Shown here in pieces: positions 1 to 7,548 of a DNA stretch of 57,255 nt. Where the stretch lies: the NCBI RefSeq assembly GCF_004359575.1, contig NZ_SCWF01000013.1, positions 1-57,255 on the forward strand. Direction: 5' to 3'. Numbering within the stretch: position 1 is the stretch's first letter; each line of letters starts with the position of its first letter. Made by a program: the position numbers and the translations under genes. The notes under the pieces were generated by a model, which did not search any database, was not told the DNA's origin, and saw only the letters and a list, made by a program, of their open reading frames with translations. The stretch comes from Macrococcus bovicus (GTDB lineage: Bacteria > Bacillota > Bacilli > Staphylococcales > Staphylococcaceae).

Positions 1-742
1 TCAAGTACACTGCCTCTGAACCTTCATCACTATCGCTGGGCAAAGTTCAGAAAAACAAAGTCAGGTGTCAAGCTGCACTTACGGTTGGTTCACATGGAAG
101 ATCATGATTCATATCCAGATGATTTTTTATCTTACCCATGCCTGTGAGAATGATCAGAAACATCTTGAGCTTTTAGTGGATGACAAGGAATGTATGTACG
201 TTTTTGATCGTGGATATGTACAGTACAATAGATTTGATGAAATGACTGATGAAGGATACTTCTTTGTATCCAGATTACGGAGTAATGCGGTTCATAGAGT
301 CATTCACGATTTTGGTGCCGGCGAACAGAGCAGCGTCATTTCAGATGAGATGGTGGTTCTTGGAACAACGACTAACACGACAAAGCATTACTTTCGACGT
401 GTGACTGTTCAGGATGACAAGGGTAAGAACCTTGTCTTAGTGACCAATAGATTTGACTTATCTCCGGAGGAGATTGGCGAAATCTACAAATCACGCTGGG
501 CGATTGAACTGTTCTTTAAATGGATCAAACAGCATCTGAACGTCAAAACATTTTACGGCTGTTCGGAGACAGCTGTCTCCAATCAGGTTTATATCGCTTT
601 GATTGTCTACTGTTTGAATATGCTGATTAAGTTGAAGAATAATAGTAGAAAGAGTATTCTGCAGATTACAAGATTACTTAAAGCCTCTGTATGGAGCAAG
701 GGGCACCATCTGATTCGTAGAATCAGAGAGCCCATCCCCTGA
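1..742 (+). pseudogene. IS4-family transposase, 3' part, frameshifted
   Basis: Remnant of a DDE transposase whose 5' end lies outside the window. From base 1 the first frame reads a typical IS4 segment (SSTLPLNLHHYRWAKF, then KSGVKLHLRLVHMEDHDSYP) and stops at 145-147. The downstream frame, open to 742, carries the DRGYVQYNRFDE motif (second catalytic Asp) and the Y-(2)-R-(3)-E-type signature IYKSRWAIELFFKWIKQ with the catalytic Glu. The two frames join cleanly at a run of six T at 123-128; removing one T restores FYLTHACEN. The copy is therefore probably inactive, unless the shift is a sequencing error in the homopolymer. The ATG at 65 is not a real start, because the peptide before the join is out of frame. 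Confidence 0.85.
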
Positions 743-953
743 TAGTTACTAAAAAATGTTGCTTAGTTATTACGTAATAGAATCAGTAAAAAATGGATGT
801 TCACTACCTCTGTTTAGGTGTTTTCAATTTTTAAATTTTCGTAGAAAATCCAAGTTCAGAAGATTCTGTATTTATTTATGCAACACTAGTGATCATATAT
901 TATTGAATAAAAGTAAAATATGCTATGATGATATAAAATAAGGAGGTTTAACA
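743..953. other. intergenic region with no convincing gene
   Basis: An AT-rich stretch between the transposase stop and degV. It should contain the right end of the insertion sequence, but without the left end the terminal inverted repeat cannot be defined. A 61-codon open frame at 756-941 has no ribosome binding site and no recognisable protein. The degV promoter lies at its right end. Confidence 0.6.
902..928 (+). promoter_or_regulatory. likely degV promoter
   Basis: TTGAAT at 902-907 and TATGAT at 923-928. The 15-bp spacer is short, but a TG one base before the -10 (TGCTATGAT) makes an extended -10. An AAGGAGG site follows at 941-947. Confidence 0.5.
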
Positions 954-1793
954 TTGGAAAAAATCGCTTTTATAACTGATTCGGCATCCGGATTCGGTAT
1001 CCATGAACATCCTGATGTCTATGTTGTACCCATGGGTGTTGTATTGAATAACCAGGAGTATGTCGATTATATAGATATACAGACTGATGAATTCTATGAC
1101 AAGCTGCAGATTTATGGTGACGGCGCAAAGACGTTCCAGCCGTCCAGACAGAAATTCCACGAGACGTATCAGAAGATTGTGGATAGTGGCTACACGCACG
1201 TGATCGCCATTCATGCGACGCAGGAGATGACAGGCACTTACGAAAGTTCTGAGATGGCAAGTCGTGAGTTCGATATAGAATCGACTGTCATCAATTCCAA
1301 GATCGGTGATTATCCTGAACGTCGCATGATTGAAGAAGGGGTAAAGGCCGCTGAAGCGGGGATTCCTTATGAGGAGATTGTTCAGAGAATCAAGGACTTT
1401 ACGAAGGACCCGGTACTGATGGTTTATCCTAAGAACTTGAACCAGCTGAAGAATAGCGGACGTGTTAGTAAATCACAAGGCATTATCGCCGGCATCCTGA
1501 ACATTCAGCTGATTCTTGATTTCGAAGACGGCAAGCTCTATCCGATAGAGAAAATCCGCTCGAAGAAAAAGGCGCTCAGCTTTATTCATGGTAAACTGGA
1601 GAGCAGAATTGGACAGGATAATCCTTCAAAAATCGGTGTCTCTTATGCCGGGGAGCACAGTGAAGCAGATCAACTGATTGCTTGGTTAAAAGAGCGTTAT
1701 CCTGAGAAGACTATTGAAAAATATCCTCTTGTCCATGTAGCAGGTGTACATACCGGCTTCGGGACCATTGCTGTCGGCTGGATCAAGGCCTAA
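954..1793 (+). CDS. DegV family fatty-acid-binding protein (FakB-like)
   Basis: A 279-residue DegV-fold protein. Family members bind a single fatty acid and present it to the kinase FakA, which makes acyl-phosphate for phospholipid synthesis. The N-terminal ITDSASGF motif, the EMTGTYESSEMAS segment and the LNSGRVSK-like loop (LNQLKNSGRVSK, mid-protein) are the usual ligand- and phosphate-site elements. The start is TTG at 954 behind AAGGAGG with 6-bp spacing. It is monocistronic, with a promoter before it and a terminator after it. FakA is not in the window, so the FakB role is inferred from the family. Which FakB paralogue it matches, and so its acyl preference, cannot be read from the sequence. 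Confidence 0.85.
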   Translation: MEKIAFITDSASGFGIHEHPDVYVVPMGVVLNNQEYVDYIDIQTDEFYDKLQIYGDGAKTFQPSRQKFHETYQKIVDSGYTHVIAIHATQEMTGTYESSEMASREFDIESTVINSKIGDYPERRMIEEGVKAAEAGIPYEEIVQRIKDFTKDPVLMVYPKNLNQLKNSGRVSKSQGIIAGILNIQLILDFEDGKLYPIEKIRSKKKALSFIHGKLESRIGQDNPSKIGVSYAGEHSEADQLIAWLKERYPEKTIEKYPLVHVAGVHTGFGTIAVGWIKA

Positions 1794-1820
1794 ACATCTC
1801 TTAAATGAGGTGTTTTTTCT
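1794..1820 (+). terminator. intrinsic terminator after degV
   Basis: Stem ACATCTC (1794-1800) pairs with GAGGTGT (1807-1813) over a 6-nt loop, followed by a T run. Confidence 0.75.
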
Positions 1821-1860
1821 TTTAAAGGGAATGGGTATGTAACAGTAAGGAGGTTTTAGT

Positions 1861-2526
1861 GTGGATAAAGAACAAGTGAAGCAACAGGTGTTAGAAGCTT
1901 TCAGATTTCGTCGTGCCATCAAGTCCTATGACCCGGCTAAAAAGGTGGAGCAGGCTGATCTGGACTATATACTAGAGGCGGGTCGTCTCAGTCCGAGTTC
2001 AGTTGGTCTTGAGCCGTGGCGGTTTATCGTTTTGGACAATGAAGCAGTCAAGCAGCAGTTACATGACATCAGCTGGGGCGCGAAAAAGCAGCTTGAGACG
2101 GCCAGTCATTTCATCCTCATTGCCGCGCGTGAACATGCACGCTATGATGGTGATGCGTTTCATGAACTGACTGAACGGATGGGTCTCAATCCTGAGCAGA
2201 GAGAAAAAGTACTGACGATTTATAAAGGTTTCCAGGAGCGTGATATGGAGATTGCTGACTCAGAAAAAGCATTGTTCGACTGGTCCAGTAAGCAGACTTA
2301 CATTGCACTCGGCAATATGATGACGGCAGCTGCGCTGATCGGCATAGACTCTTGCCCGATAGAAGGATTCCAGTACCGTAACGTCAACCGGATTCTGCAT
2401 GATGCAGGTGTGCTCCGTCCCGATGAAGGCATCTCTGTTATGATGTCTCTCGGTTACCGGGATCATGAGCCGAAGCGACCTCAGAGCCGTAAAAATCACG
2501 AAGAAGTTATTTCATATTTCAAATAA
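1861..2526 (+). CDS. nitroreductase family NAD(P)H-dependent flavoprotein
   Basis: A 221-residue member of the FMN-dependent nitroreductase family (NfsB/YodC type), which reduces nitro compounds or quinones at the expense of NAD(P)H. Family features are the FMN-binding FRRAIKSYDPAKK near the N terminus, the LEAGRLSPSSVGLEPW block (residues ~40-55), and the C-terminal GIDSCPIEGF and MMSLGYRD segments. Length is normal. The start is GTG at 1861 preceded by AAGGAGG. It follows the degV terminator and has its own strong terminator, so it is probably expressed alone. The physiological substrate cannot be deduced. Confidence 0.88.
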   Translation: MDKEQVKQQVLEAFRFRRAIKSYDPAKKVEQADLDYILEAGRLSPSSVGLEPWRFIVLDNEAVKQQLHDISWGAKKQLETASHFILIAAREHARYDGDAFHELTERMGLNPEQREKVLTIYKGFQERDMEIADSEKALFDWSSKQTYIALGNMMTAAALIGIDSCPIEGFQYRNVNRILHDAGVLRPDEGISVMMSLGYRDHEPKRPQSRKNHEEVISYFK

Positions 2527-2553
2527 AAAAGTCAGCGGCAGCTGACTTTTTTT
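2525..2553 (+). terminator. intrinsic terminator after the nitroreductase
   Basis: GTCAGC (2531-2536), loop GGCA, GCTGAC (2541-2546), preceded by a run of A and followed by seven T. Confidence 0.85.
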
Positions 2554-2684
2554 ATGAGGTGGACTGACAGATTTATCTTAATGAAAGCAAATAAACTAGT
2601 AATTACTATATACTTTTTTTGGAGGTTTATACTTTTTATTTCTCGACTGTTGTATAATTTTAATACATATATGGGGGGTATAAA

Positions 2685-2963
2685 ATGAAATCAATAAACG
2701 AAAAATTTACAATAAATGAATATTTAACTAGAGAACAGTTATCAAGAACTAAGATAATCAAAATTCCTGAGGAAAATAAAATATGTTTATCAATCAAAAA
2801 TAGCCCAAAGGAAAACTTGAGCATTGAAGTATATGAACAAGTCCTTCGAATAATCACAGTATTACTTTCATTTGACTTAATGTTCTCTATTACTCACCAA
2901 TATAAAAATGAAAAAAAAGGAATACATCACATAGATATTACCTATGAGGATGTTAATGCATAG
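2685..2963 (+). CDS. small protein of unknown function
   Basis: A 92-codon frame with ATG at 2685, a GGGGGG site at 2672-2677 and a TATAAT hexamer at 2653-2658. The product is charged at its N terminus (MKSINEKFTINEYLT). A middle stretch, IEVYEQVLRIITVLLSFDLM, could be one amphipathic or weakly hydrophobic helix. I do not recognise a domain. The gene is clearly more AT-rich than its neighbours and its codon use is skewed to A/T, so it may have been acquired. It stands alone between a terminator and a convergent acetyltransferase gene. Confidence 0.6.
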   Translation: MKSINEKFTINEYLTREQLSRTKIIKIPEENKICLSIKNSPKENLSIEVYEQVLRIITVLLSFDLMFSITHQYKNEKKGIHHIDITYEDVNA

Positions 2964-2983
2964 ACTTATTCCAGAATCCTTTT

Positions 2984-3553
2984 TTATGGAGCGGTAATGG
3001 TATAGATGTGTTTATCTATCCACTGATCATCTTCACGGATAAAACGTTCTCTCGTACATTCATAGTTCATCCCCGCATGTTCTGCCACTTTAATTGAACA
3101 TGTATTGGTAGGTGTGATATGCGCTTCTATGCGGTGATATCGTAAGTCGTGTATTGCATATGGGATAGTTGCTCGTACTGCTTCTGTACCGTATCCTTTG
3201 CCCCAGTGTCGGTTGTGTATGATATAACCGACGACGCCCCAGTTGATATCACCAGTCAGCTCACGGCACAGTGTTGAGAATTCTACCTTACCGAGCAGTT
3301 CGCCCGTTGTTTTCAGGAAGATACCGAAGATATAAGATTCATCCTTGTCAGCGAGCTTGATGAATGACTGAATGACTTCTGAGAAATTGCGGAGTGTATA
3401 GTGAGATACATCGATATCATCGCTATCGAATTCATTCTGCTTCGGTTGTCTGGTTGCAAAGCTATATTTGAAGGCATCGAAATCGGTCAGTTCCAGAGGA
3501 CGGATGATCAGTCGGTCCGTTTCAATGCATAGATTGAGATAATTACATTTCAA
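2984..3553 (-). CDS. GNAT family N-acetyltransferase (RimJ/RimL type)
   Basis: A 189-residue acetyl-CoA-dependent acyltransferase. The opening TDRLIIRPLELTDFDAF and the acetyl-CoA loop NRHWGKGYGTEAVRA, followed by HDLRYHRIEAHITPTNTCS and VAEHAGMNYE, are the standard layout of ribosomal-protein-alanine-like GNATs. The start chosen is TTG at 3551-3553, which has AAGGCGG seven bases upstream. The gene stands alone on the minus strand. The acceptor is unknown; family relatives act on protein N termini, antibiotics or small amines. Confidence 0.85.
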   Translation of the reverse strand: MKCNYLNLCIETDRLIIRPLELTDFDAFKYSFATRQPKQNEFDSDDIDVSHYTLRNFSEVIQSFIKLADKDESYIFGIFLKTTGELLGKVEFSTLCRELTGDINWGVVGYIIHNRHWGKGYGTEAVRATIPYAIHDLRYHRIEAHITPTNTCSIKVAEHAGMNYECTRERFIREDDQWIDKHIYTITAP

Positions 3554-3591
3554 GTCATTTCCGCCTTACATTTTTGAACAAATTATAGCAC

Positions 3592-3615
3592 AAAAAAGAC
3601 CGGAAGACCCGGTCT
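3592..3615 (-). terminator. intrinsic terminator of the FMN reductase operon
   Basis: On the minus strand AGACCGG pairs with CCGGTCT over a 5-nt loop, followed by six T (3592-3597 read as A on the plus strand). Confidence 0.8.
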
Positions 3616-3620
3616 GATGA

Positions 3621-4178
3621 TTATCCGATGAAAGCGATGAATTCTTTGACGAATGCTTCAACTTTCTCTTGTTGTTCAGGTTCTAACTCTAATTGACCTG
3701 TTCCCCAGGCTGCTCCTGGAATTTTGATGCCAAGACCTTCGTGGTCCATAGGTTTCATACGAGTGTAAGCGACTAAAGTGTTTAAATTCTGACGTACGAA
3801 TTTACCGTAAGTAGAATTCGCCACACTTGCCACCGCAACAGGTTTGCTGTTGATGACAGTGATTTCTTCATTGTTACCTTGTTCTGTCGGGCGAGATAAC
3901 CAGTCAATTAAGTTTTTAAGACGGGCAGTATATGAACCATTGTACTCAGGAGAGACAATCAGCAGGGCATCTGCTGCTTTAACTTGCGCGCGGATATCTG
4001 TAATAACCTGCTGGTTGGGATATTCATTGTTCTGGCTCAGTAATGGCAGTGCTGAGTAGTCAAGAATATCAGCAGTTGCACCGTTTCTCTCGAGTTCGCT
4101 TACTAACTGACTTGCTAATTGACCATTGAATGAACCTTCGCGGTCGGAACCATTGATAACTAATACTTTTTTAGACAT
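3621..4178 (-). CDS. NADPH-dependent FMN reductase / azoreductase-like flavoprotein
   Basis: A 185-residue flavodoxin-fold protein. The phosphate loop is INGSDREGSFNGQLA (residues 8-22) and the flavin-stacking signature is SPEYNGSYTARLKNLIDWLSR (about 95-115). Family members reduce free FMN, quinones or azo compounds with NAD(P)H. It is transcribed from the same promoter region as the upstream MarR regulator, 16 bp after it, and ends at a strong terminator. This is a two-gene regulator-enzyme operon. By analogy with MarR-linked quinone or azo reductases it probably answers electrophile stress, which is inferred. Confidence 0.87.
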   Translation of the reverse strand: MSKKVLVINGSDREGSFNGQLASQLVSELERNGATADILDYSALPLLSQNNEYPNQQVITDIRAQVKAADALLIVSPEYNGSYTARLKNLIDWLSRPTEQGNNEEITVINSKPVAVASVANSTYGKFVRQNLNTLVAYTRMKPMDHEGLGIKIPGAAWGTGQLELEPEQQEKVEAFVKEFIAFIG

Positions 4179-4194
4179 GATAAATCTCCTTTAA

Positions 4195-4629
4195 TTAGTT
4201 TTTGTTTTTGAATTTTTTGAGGATAGTGATCAACTGACTGCGTTCTTCTGCAGACAGTACATCAAAAGCCTCGTCGATTTCTGAGCGATGGGCAGGAAGC
4301 ACCTGTTCAAATTTCTTACGACCTTCAGCTGTCAGACCGATGACTGACTTTCGTTTATCATCAGGAGAAACATTCCGGCAGACAAGGCCGTCACGTTCCA
4401 TATTCTTCAGGATAACCGTCATATTGCCGGCAGTCCCAAGAACCTTCTCCATCAGATTGCAGATGGGCATTTCACCTTTGCAGTACAGGACATCAAGGAC
4501 ACCGAACTGTGAAAGGGTAAGACCTGCTTCTCTGATACTCTTTCCGACATTCTTTTCGAGTGTGCGGTTAGCAAGTTGGAAGACAATCATCGCATGGACA
4601 GCTGAATGACGTTCAACTGTAGTATCCAT
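4195..4629 (-). CDS. MarR family transcriptional regulator
   Basis: A 144-residue winged-helix repressor. LTLSQFGVLDVLYCKG leads into the recognition region NLMEKVLGTAGNMTVILKNMERDGLV, and the wing carries the family-typical DDKRKSVIGLTAEGRKKFE (D-x-R core). It starts at ATG 4627-4629 behind GAGGTG. It is first in an operon with the FMN reductase and divergent from the Na+ symporter. Two inverted repeats built on ACTAGTAGT/TACTAGTTAGTA lie just upstream, so autoregulation is likely. One cysteine (C60) lies in the winged-helix region; whether it is a redox switch cannot be told. Confidence 0.88.
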   Translation of the reverse strand: MDTTVERHSAVHAMIVFQLANRTLEKNVGKSIREAGLTLSQFGVLDVLYCKGEMPICNLMEKVLGTAGNMTVILKNMERDGLVCRNVSPDDKRKSVIGLTAEGRKKFEQVLPAHRSEIDEAFDVLSAEERSQLITILKKFKNKN

Positions 4630-4642
4630 TATTCACCTCATA

Positions 4643-4658
4643 ACTACTAACTAGTAGT
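4643..4658. promoter_or_regulatory. probable MarR operator 1
   Basis: ACTACTA-AC-TAGTAGT, a perfect 7+2+7 inverted repeat 14 bp upstream of the marR ATG. It lies where the marR transcript begins. Confidence 0.65.
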
Positions 4659-4675
4659 AACATCCATTATATTAA

Positions 4676-4687
4676 TACTAGTTAGTA
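4676..4687. promoter_or_regulatory. probable MarR operator 2
   Basis: TACTA-GT-TAGTA, a shorter inverted repeat sharing the core of operator 1. It is 15 bp upstream of the symporter -35, so it could serve both directions. Confidence 0.6.
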
Positions 4688-4702
4688 ACATTGTCAAGAA
4701 GG

Positions 4703-4731
4703 TTGTTTGAAAAAATAAAGCATGTTACAAT
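4703..4731 (+). promoter_or_regulatory. promoter of the Na+ symporter gene
   Basis: TTGTTT (4703-4708), a 17-bp spacer and TACAAT (4726-4731). The AAGGAG ribosome site precedes the TTG start. Confidence 0.5.
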
Positions 4732-4767
4732 GACACTTCACAGCGTTAAAGTGAAGGAGTGTATTAA

Positions 4768-6081
4768 TTGGATAAAAAGCAGAATTGGAATTCATCATTA
4801 GGATTTATCCTTGCAAGTGCTGGATCTGCCATCGGTCTCGGTGCGATATGGAAGTTCCCCTACATTGCCGGGCAGTACGGCGGCGGCGCATTTCTACTGG
4901 AATTTGTCTTATTTACTTTAATCATCGGTCTCCCGCTGCTGATGACAGAATTCAGTATCGGTCAGACAGGCGGCACCTACTCAACAGCTATTTTTGGCAA
5001 ACTGACGTCCAATAAAATCATGAATGGTATCGGCTACCTGGGGAATATTACGGCCTTTATTCTCTACTCTTTTTATAGTGTCATCGGTGGCTGGATCATT
5101 ATTTTCATCGGCTACTATCTTCTGGGAAGTGTCGGACTTATCAAAGAAGATATCGGCTTCTTCCCCTATATGACGGCCAGTCCATGGCTCTCGCTGCTCG
5201 GTCAGTTTCTCTTCATCGCAGTGACCGGTCATATCGTGTCATCCGGGATAGAGAACGGAATAGAAAAAGCGTCTAAAGTGATGATGCCCCTTTTACTCTT
5301 GCTGTTCATGATCATTGTCGTGCGGTCATTGACGCTGGATGGTGCAATGGCAGGCGTCAAATATTTCCTCGTACCCCGATTCGAGGATTTATCCGGCGAA
5401 GGCACGTTATATGCGATGGGCCAGTCCTTCTTTGCATTATCCCTCGGCACGACGGGCATGATTACCTATGCCTCTTATACGAAAGAGGAGACCAATATCT
5501 TCAGCTCAGCGGGCTGGATTGTCATGATGAACTTACTTGTCTCGGTTCTGGCAGGACTCGCTATCTTTCCGGCAGCGAGTGCACTGGGTATTAAGGCAGA
5601 AGCAGGACCTGGTCTTCTCTTCATCGTCCTGCCGCAGCTGTTCAGTAAACTGACGTTCGGAACAGGCTTCTACATACTCTTTCTCATTCTGTTCCTCTTT
5701 GCGGCGCTTACGTCATCTATATCACTGCTGGAGCTTAATCTGTCTAATGTCATCAAGGGCCGTGAAGATAAACGGAGAAGCGCTGCGCTGTGGCTCAGCT
5801 TCGCCGTCTTTATTGCCGGGATTCCAGCTGCATTATCGTTCGGCGTACTGAACAAAGTGAAATTCGGCGCAGGTACGATCTTTGATAATATGGACTTTAT
5901 GGTGACCAACATCATGATGCCGCTTGGTGTCTTATTGACGACGCTGTTTGCGGGTTATGTGATGAAGCCGGAACAGCTGCAGCGTGTAATGCCGAAGGGC
6001 TTCCATTTCTGGTATGCGCTGATCCGCTATGTGCTGCCGGTTGTCATTATAATCGTATTTATCTCGCAGCTGATGGGTTAG
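4768..6081 (+). CDS. neurotransmitter:sodium symporter (NSS) family transporter
   Basis: A 437-residue polytopic membrane protein of the LeuT/TnaT/MhsT family, which takes up amino acids with Na+. The N-terminal signature WNSSLGFILASAGSAIGLG followed by IWKFPYIAGQYGGGAF is the Na+/substrate site of TM1, and TEFSIGQ follows in TM2. About 11-12 membrane segments are visible, typical for bacterial members. The start is TTG at 4768 after GAAGGAG. It is divergent from a MarR repressor and may be under its control. The substrate is unknown; aromatic or branched-chain amino acids are common in the family. Confidence 0.9.
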   Translation: MDKKQNWNSSLGFILASAGSAIGLGAIWKFPYIAGQYGGGAFLLEFVLFTLIIGLPLLMTEFSIGQTGGTYSTAIFGKLTSNKIMNGIGYLGNITAFILYSFYSVIGGWIIIFIGYYLLGSVGLIKEDIGFFPYMTASPWLSLLGQFLFIAVTGHIVSSGIENGIEKASKVMMPLLLLLFMIIVVRSLTLDGAMAGVKYFLVPRFEDLSGEGTLYAMGQSFFALSLGTTGMITYASYTKEETNIFSSAGWIVMMNLLVSVLAGLAIFPAASALGIKAEAGPGLLFIVLPQLFSKLTFGTGFYILFLILFLFAALTSSISLLELNLSNVIKGREDKRRSAALWLSFAVFIAGIPAALSFGVLNKVKFGAGTIFDNMDFMVTNIMMPLGVLLTTLFAGYVMKPEQLQRVMPKGFHFWYALIRYVLPVVIIIVFISQLMG

Positions 6082-6141
6082 ATGTTCAGGCGCGCGGAAA
6101 AGGGTTATAGTGAATCATCACTGTCAAAAGGAGAGATATAA

Positions 6142-6423
6142 ATGAATCGTGTAAAACATGGTGATGAAATGTTCTACTTAGGAGATTCTCCAGATAAGCC
6201 TGATGCAATGATGACCTATGTACCTAACGACGATGACAAAATCGTCATCGACCATACAGAAGTTAATGAAGCATTAAGAGGACAAGGCATCGGCCAGCAA
6301 TTAGTAGCCGCTGCAGTTGAATATGCGCGTGAAACCCATAAGAAGATTGTACCTGTCTGTCCATATGCGAAGAAAATCCTGGAAGAAAACAAAGAGTATC
6401 AGGATGTACTGGCAGCGGAATAA
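6142..6423 (+). CDS. short GNAT-like N-acetyltransferase (YjdJ type)
   Basis: A 93-residue compact GNAT domain. The acetyl-CoA binding motif LRGQGIGQQLVAAAVEYA is at residues ~50-67 and VPVCPYAKKILEENKEYQDVL at the C terminus contains the Cys and Tyr typical of this small subgroup. Structurally studied staphylococcal homologues have the same length. The start is ATG at 6142 behind AAAGGAGAG. The substrate is not known for the family. Immediately downstream is an orphan ribosome site and a hairpin element. Confidence 0.85.
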   Translation: MNRVKHGDEMFYLGDSPDKPDAMMTYVPNDDDKIVIDHTEVNEALRGQGIGQQLVAAAVEYARETHKKIVPVCPYAKKILEENKEYQDVLAAE

Positions 6424-6440
6424 TCGAGAAAATTAAACAC

Positions 6441-6476
6441 AAAAAGGAGAATCGACATTGATATGCTCCCTATAAA
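6441..6476 (+). pseudogene. orphan ribosome binding site with a five-codon stub
   Basis: AAAAAGGAG at 6441-6448 is followed by TTG at 6458-6460, with good spacing. The frame reads only MICSL before TAA at 6474-6476, inside the left arm of the hairpin element. It looks like the head of a second operon gene cut off by an insertion or deletion. The missing gene cannot be identified. Confidence 0.35.
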
Positions 6477-6515
6477 GTAGACACTTAAAAAAGTAAAACT
6501 TTATAGGGAGTTTTT
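6466..6515 (+). repeat. 45-bp hairpin element, possible IS remnant or terminator
   Basis: CTCCCTATAAAGT (6466-6478) and its exact complement ACTTTATAGGGAG (6498-6510) enclose 19 nt and are followed by TTTTTCT. As RNA it would terminate the acetyltransferase transcript. The AAAGTAGACACTT in the left arm also resembles the termini of IS3-family elements, so it may be a solo end or miniature derivative. Confidence 0.55.
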
Positions 6516-6833
6516 CTATGCGATCTGACGACAAGCTTCTGCGCACTTTGCACAGGCATCTGCACATTTCTGACAGTGGTCATGGTCATGCTGCTTACAC
6601 TCAGCGGCACATGCATCACAGATTTTCGCACATGTTTCTGCGAGCTCTTTAACTACAGGAGAATTGCGAGATAATGCCCCTTCTAAATAACCGCAGATTT
6701 CGGAGCATTCACGGTCGAGACGGATGCAGTTGGCCATCATTTTAACATCAGCTTCGTTTAGACACGCATCGAAACAATGATTACAAGCTGCCATACAGTC
6801 ATGTAACGCCTTAATTAATTGCTCATTTGCCAT
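6516..6833 (-). CDS. cytosolic four-helix-bundle copper storage protein (Csp3-like)
   Basis: A 105-residue protein with 16 cysteines (C13, C17, C20, C24, C36, C43, C47, C68, C72, C75, C79, C87, C90, C94, C97, C101) spaced along four predicted helices. This is the DUF326/Csp pattern of proteins that store many Cu(I) ions inside a helix bundle. There is no signal peptide, so it is the cytosolic Csp3 type. I chose the ATG at 6831-6833 (MANEQLIKALHDC) because AAAGGGGGC precedes it. A 34-residue upstream extension of the frame is unrelated to the family. The gene is solitary, with no copA or csoR beside it. Confidence 0.88.
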   Translation of the reverse strand: MANEQLIKALHDCMAACNHCFDACLNEADVKMMANCIRLDRECSEICGYLEGALSRNSPVVKELAETCAKICDACAAECKQHDHDHCQKCADACAKCAEACRQIA

Positions 6834-7013
6834 GTTAAAAGCCCCCTTTAAAAGTGTCGATATACAAATAACCGAATTCATTTCTGGTAAACATCCTTCA
6901 GCCCATGGGCTATCAGACAGTTTGATAAATATCATTATGCTTAAGCCCTCTTTTTTGAGATGACTTTTATATTTGGGGTTTATTGGTATGATGGTTATAT
7001 ATGAGGTGATTAA

Positions 7014-7424
7014 GTGATTAATCAGAAAGAATGGAAAAACATTTTATTAGTTATCATTTATTTTGTCATCGGTGAATGGGTAGGGTATCAAGTAGCTATA
7101 TGGGTTTTATGTGCCGTGCTGACTTTAGCAGTTCTCATGGGTCTATACAAAATTATCAAAAGACTGAAAAGTAAATTAAGAGATTTTCCTGTAGAAGGTC
7201 AGTTTCTATTCAGCAGAGAAAAAGATATTTATCTATTGTATGGTCATCAAGTCTTACTGTTGATGGGAATATATATCTTGATAATAGGAATCTTGATATT
7301 TCAGTGGCCGCTAAACTGGATGATTGCAGACAGCGGAGTGATTCTGTTGATTATATCTTATATAATTGAATGGAGCACTAAGGACCGAGGAGATATCTTT
7401 AGTGAGATGGATGAAGAAGATTGA
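7014..7424 (+). CDS. small integral membrane protein, function unknown
   Basis: 136 residues with two N-terminal membrane helices (ILLVIIYFVIGEWVGYQVAI, then VLCAVLTLAVLMGLYKIIK), a basic cytosolic stretch (RLKSKLRDF), two more helices (~85-120) and an acidic tail (SEMDEED). It starts at GTG 7014 behind GAGGTG. No family is recognised. It precedes the first copy of the 76-bp double-hairpin repeat by a few bases, so the repeat would lie in its 3' untranslated region. Confidence 0.65.
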   Translation: MINQKEWKNILLVIIYFVIGEWVGYQVAIWVLCAVLTLAVLMGLYKIIKRLKSKLRDFPVEGQFLFSREKDIYLLYGHQVLLLMGIYILIIGILIFQWPLNWMIADSGVILLIISYIIEWSTKDRGDIFSEMDEED

Positions 7425-7428
7425 ATAC

Positions 7429-7504
7429 AGGCTTCTCACGCAAAATGGAATCTGGTTTGGCACGTGAGTCAGCTGTCGCGCAAAATGACCGACTGGTTTT
7501 GCGC
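7429..7504. repeat. double-hairpin repeat, copy A
   Basis: A 76-bp unit nearly identical to 8663-8738. It has a first hairpin with arms CTCACG/CGTGAG and a second with GCGCAAAA (7478-7485), an 11-nt loop TGACCGACTGG and TTTTGCGC (7497-7504). There is no T tract, so it is not a simple terminator. Confidence 0.85.
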
Positions 7505-7548
7505 TGAAATATGGAGATATGTAGTAAAAGTTAAATAGGAGGCCAGCT

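Noticed and set aside
756-941. 61-codon open frame after the transposase
   Set aside because: No ribosome binding site, no recognisable protein, and low-complexity AT-rich sequence.
6834-6935. N-terminal extension of the copper storage protein
   Set aside because: The 34 extra residues do not resemble the family and a good ribosome site lies directly before the internal ATG at 6831-6833.
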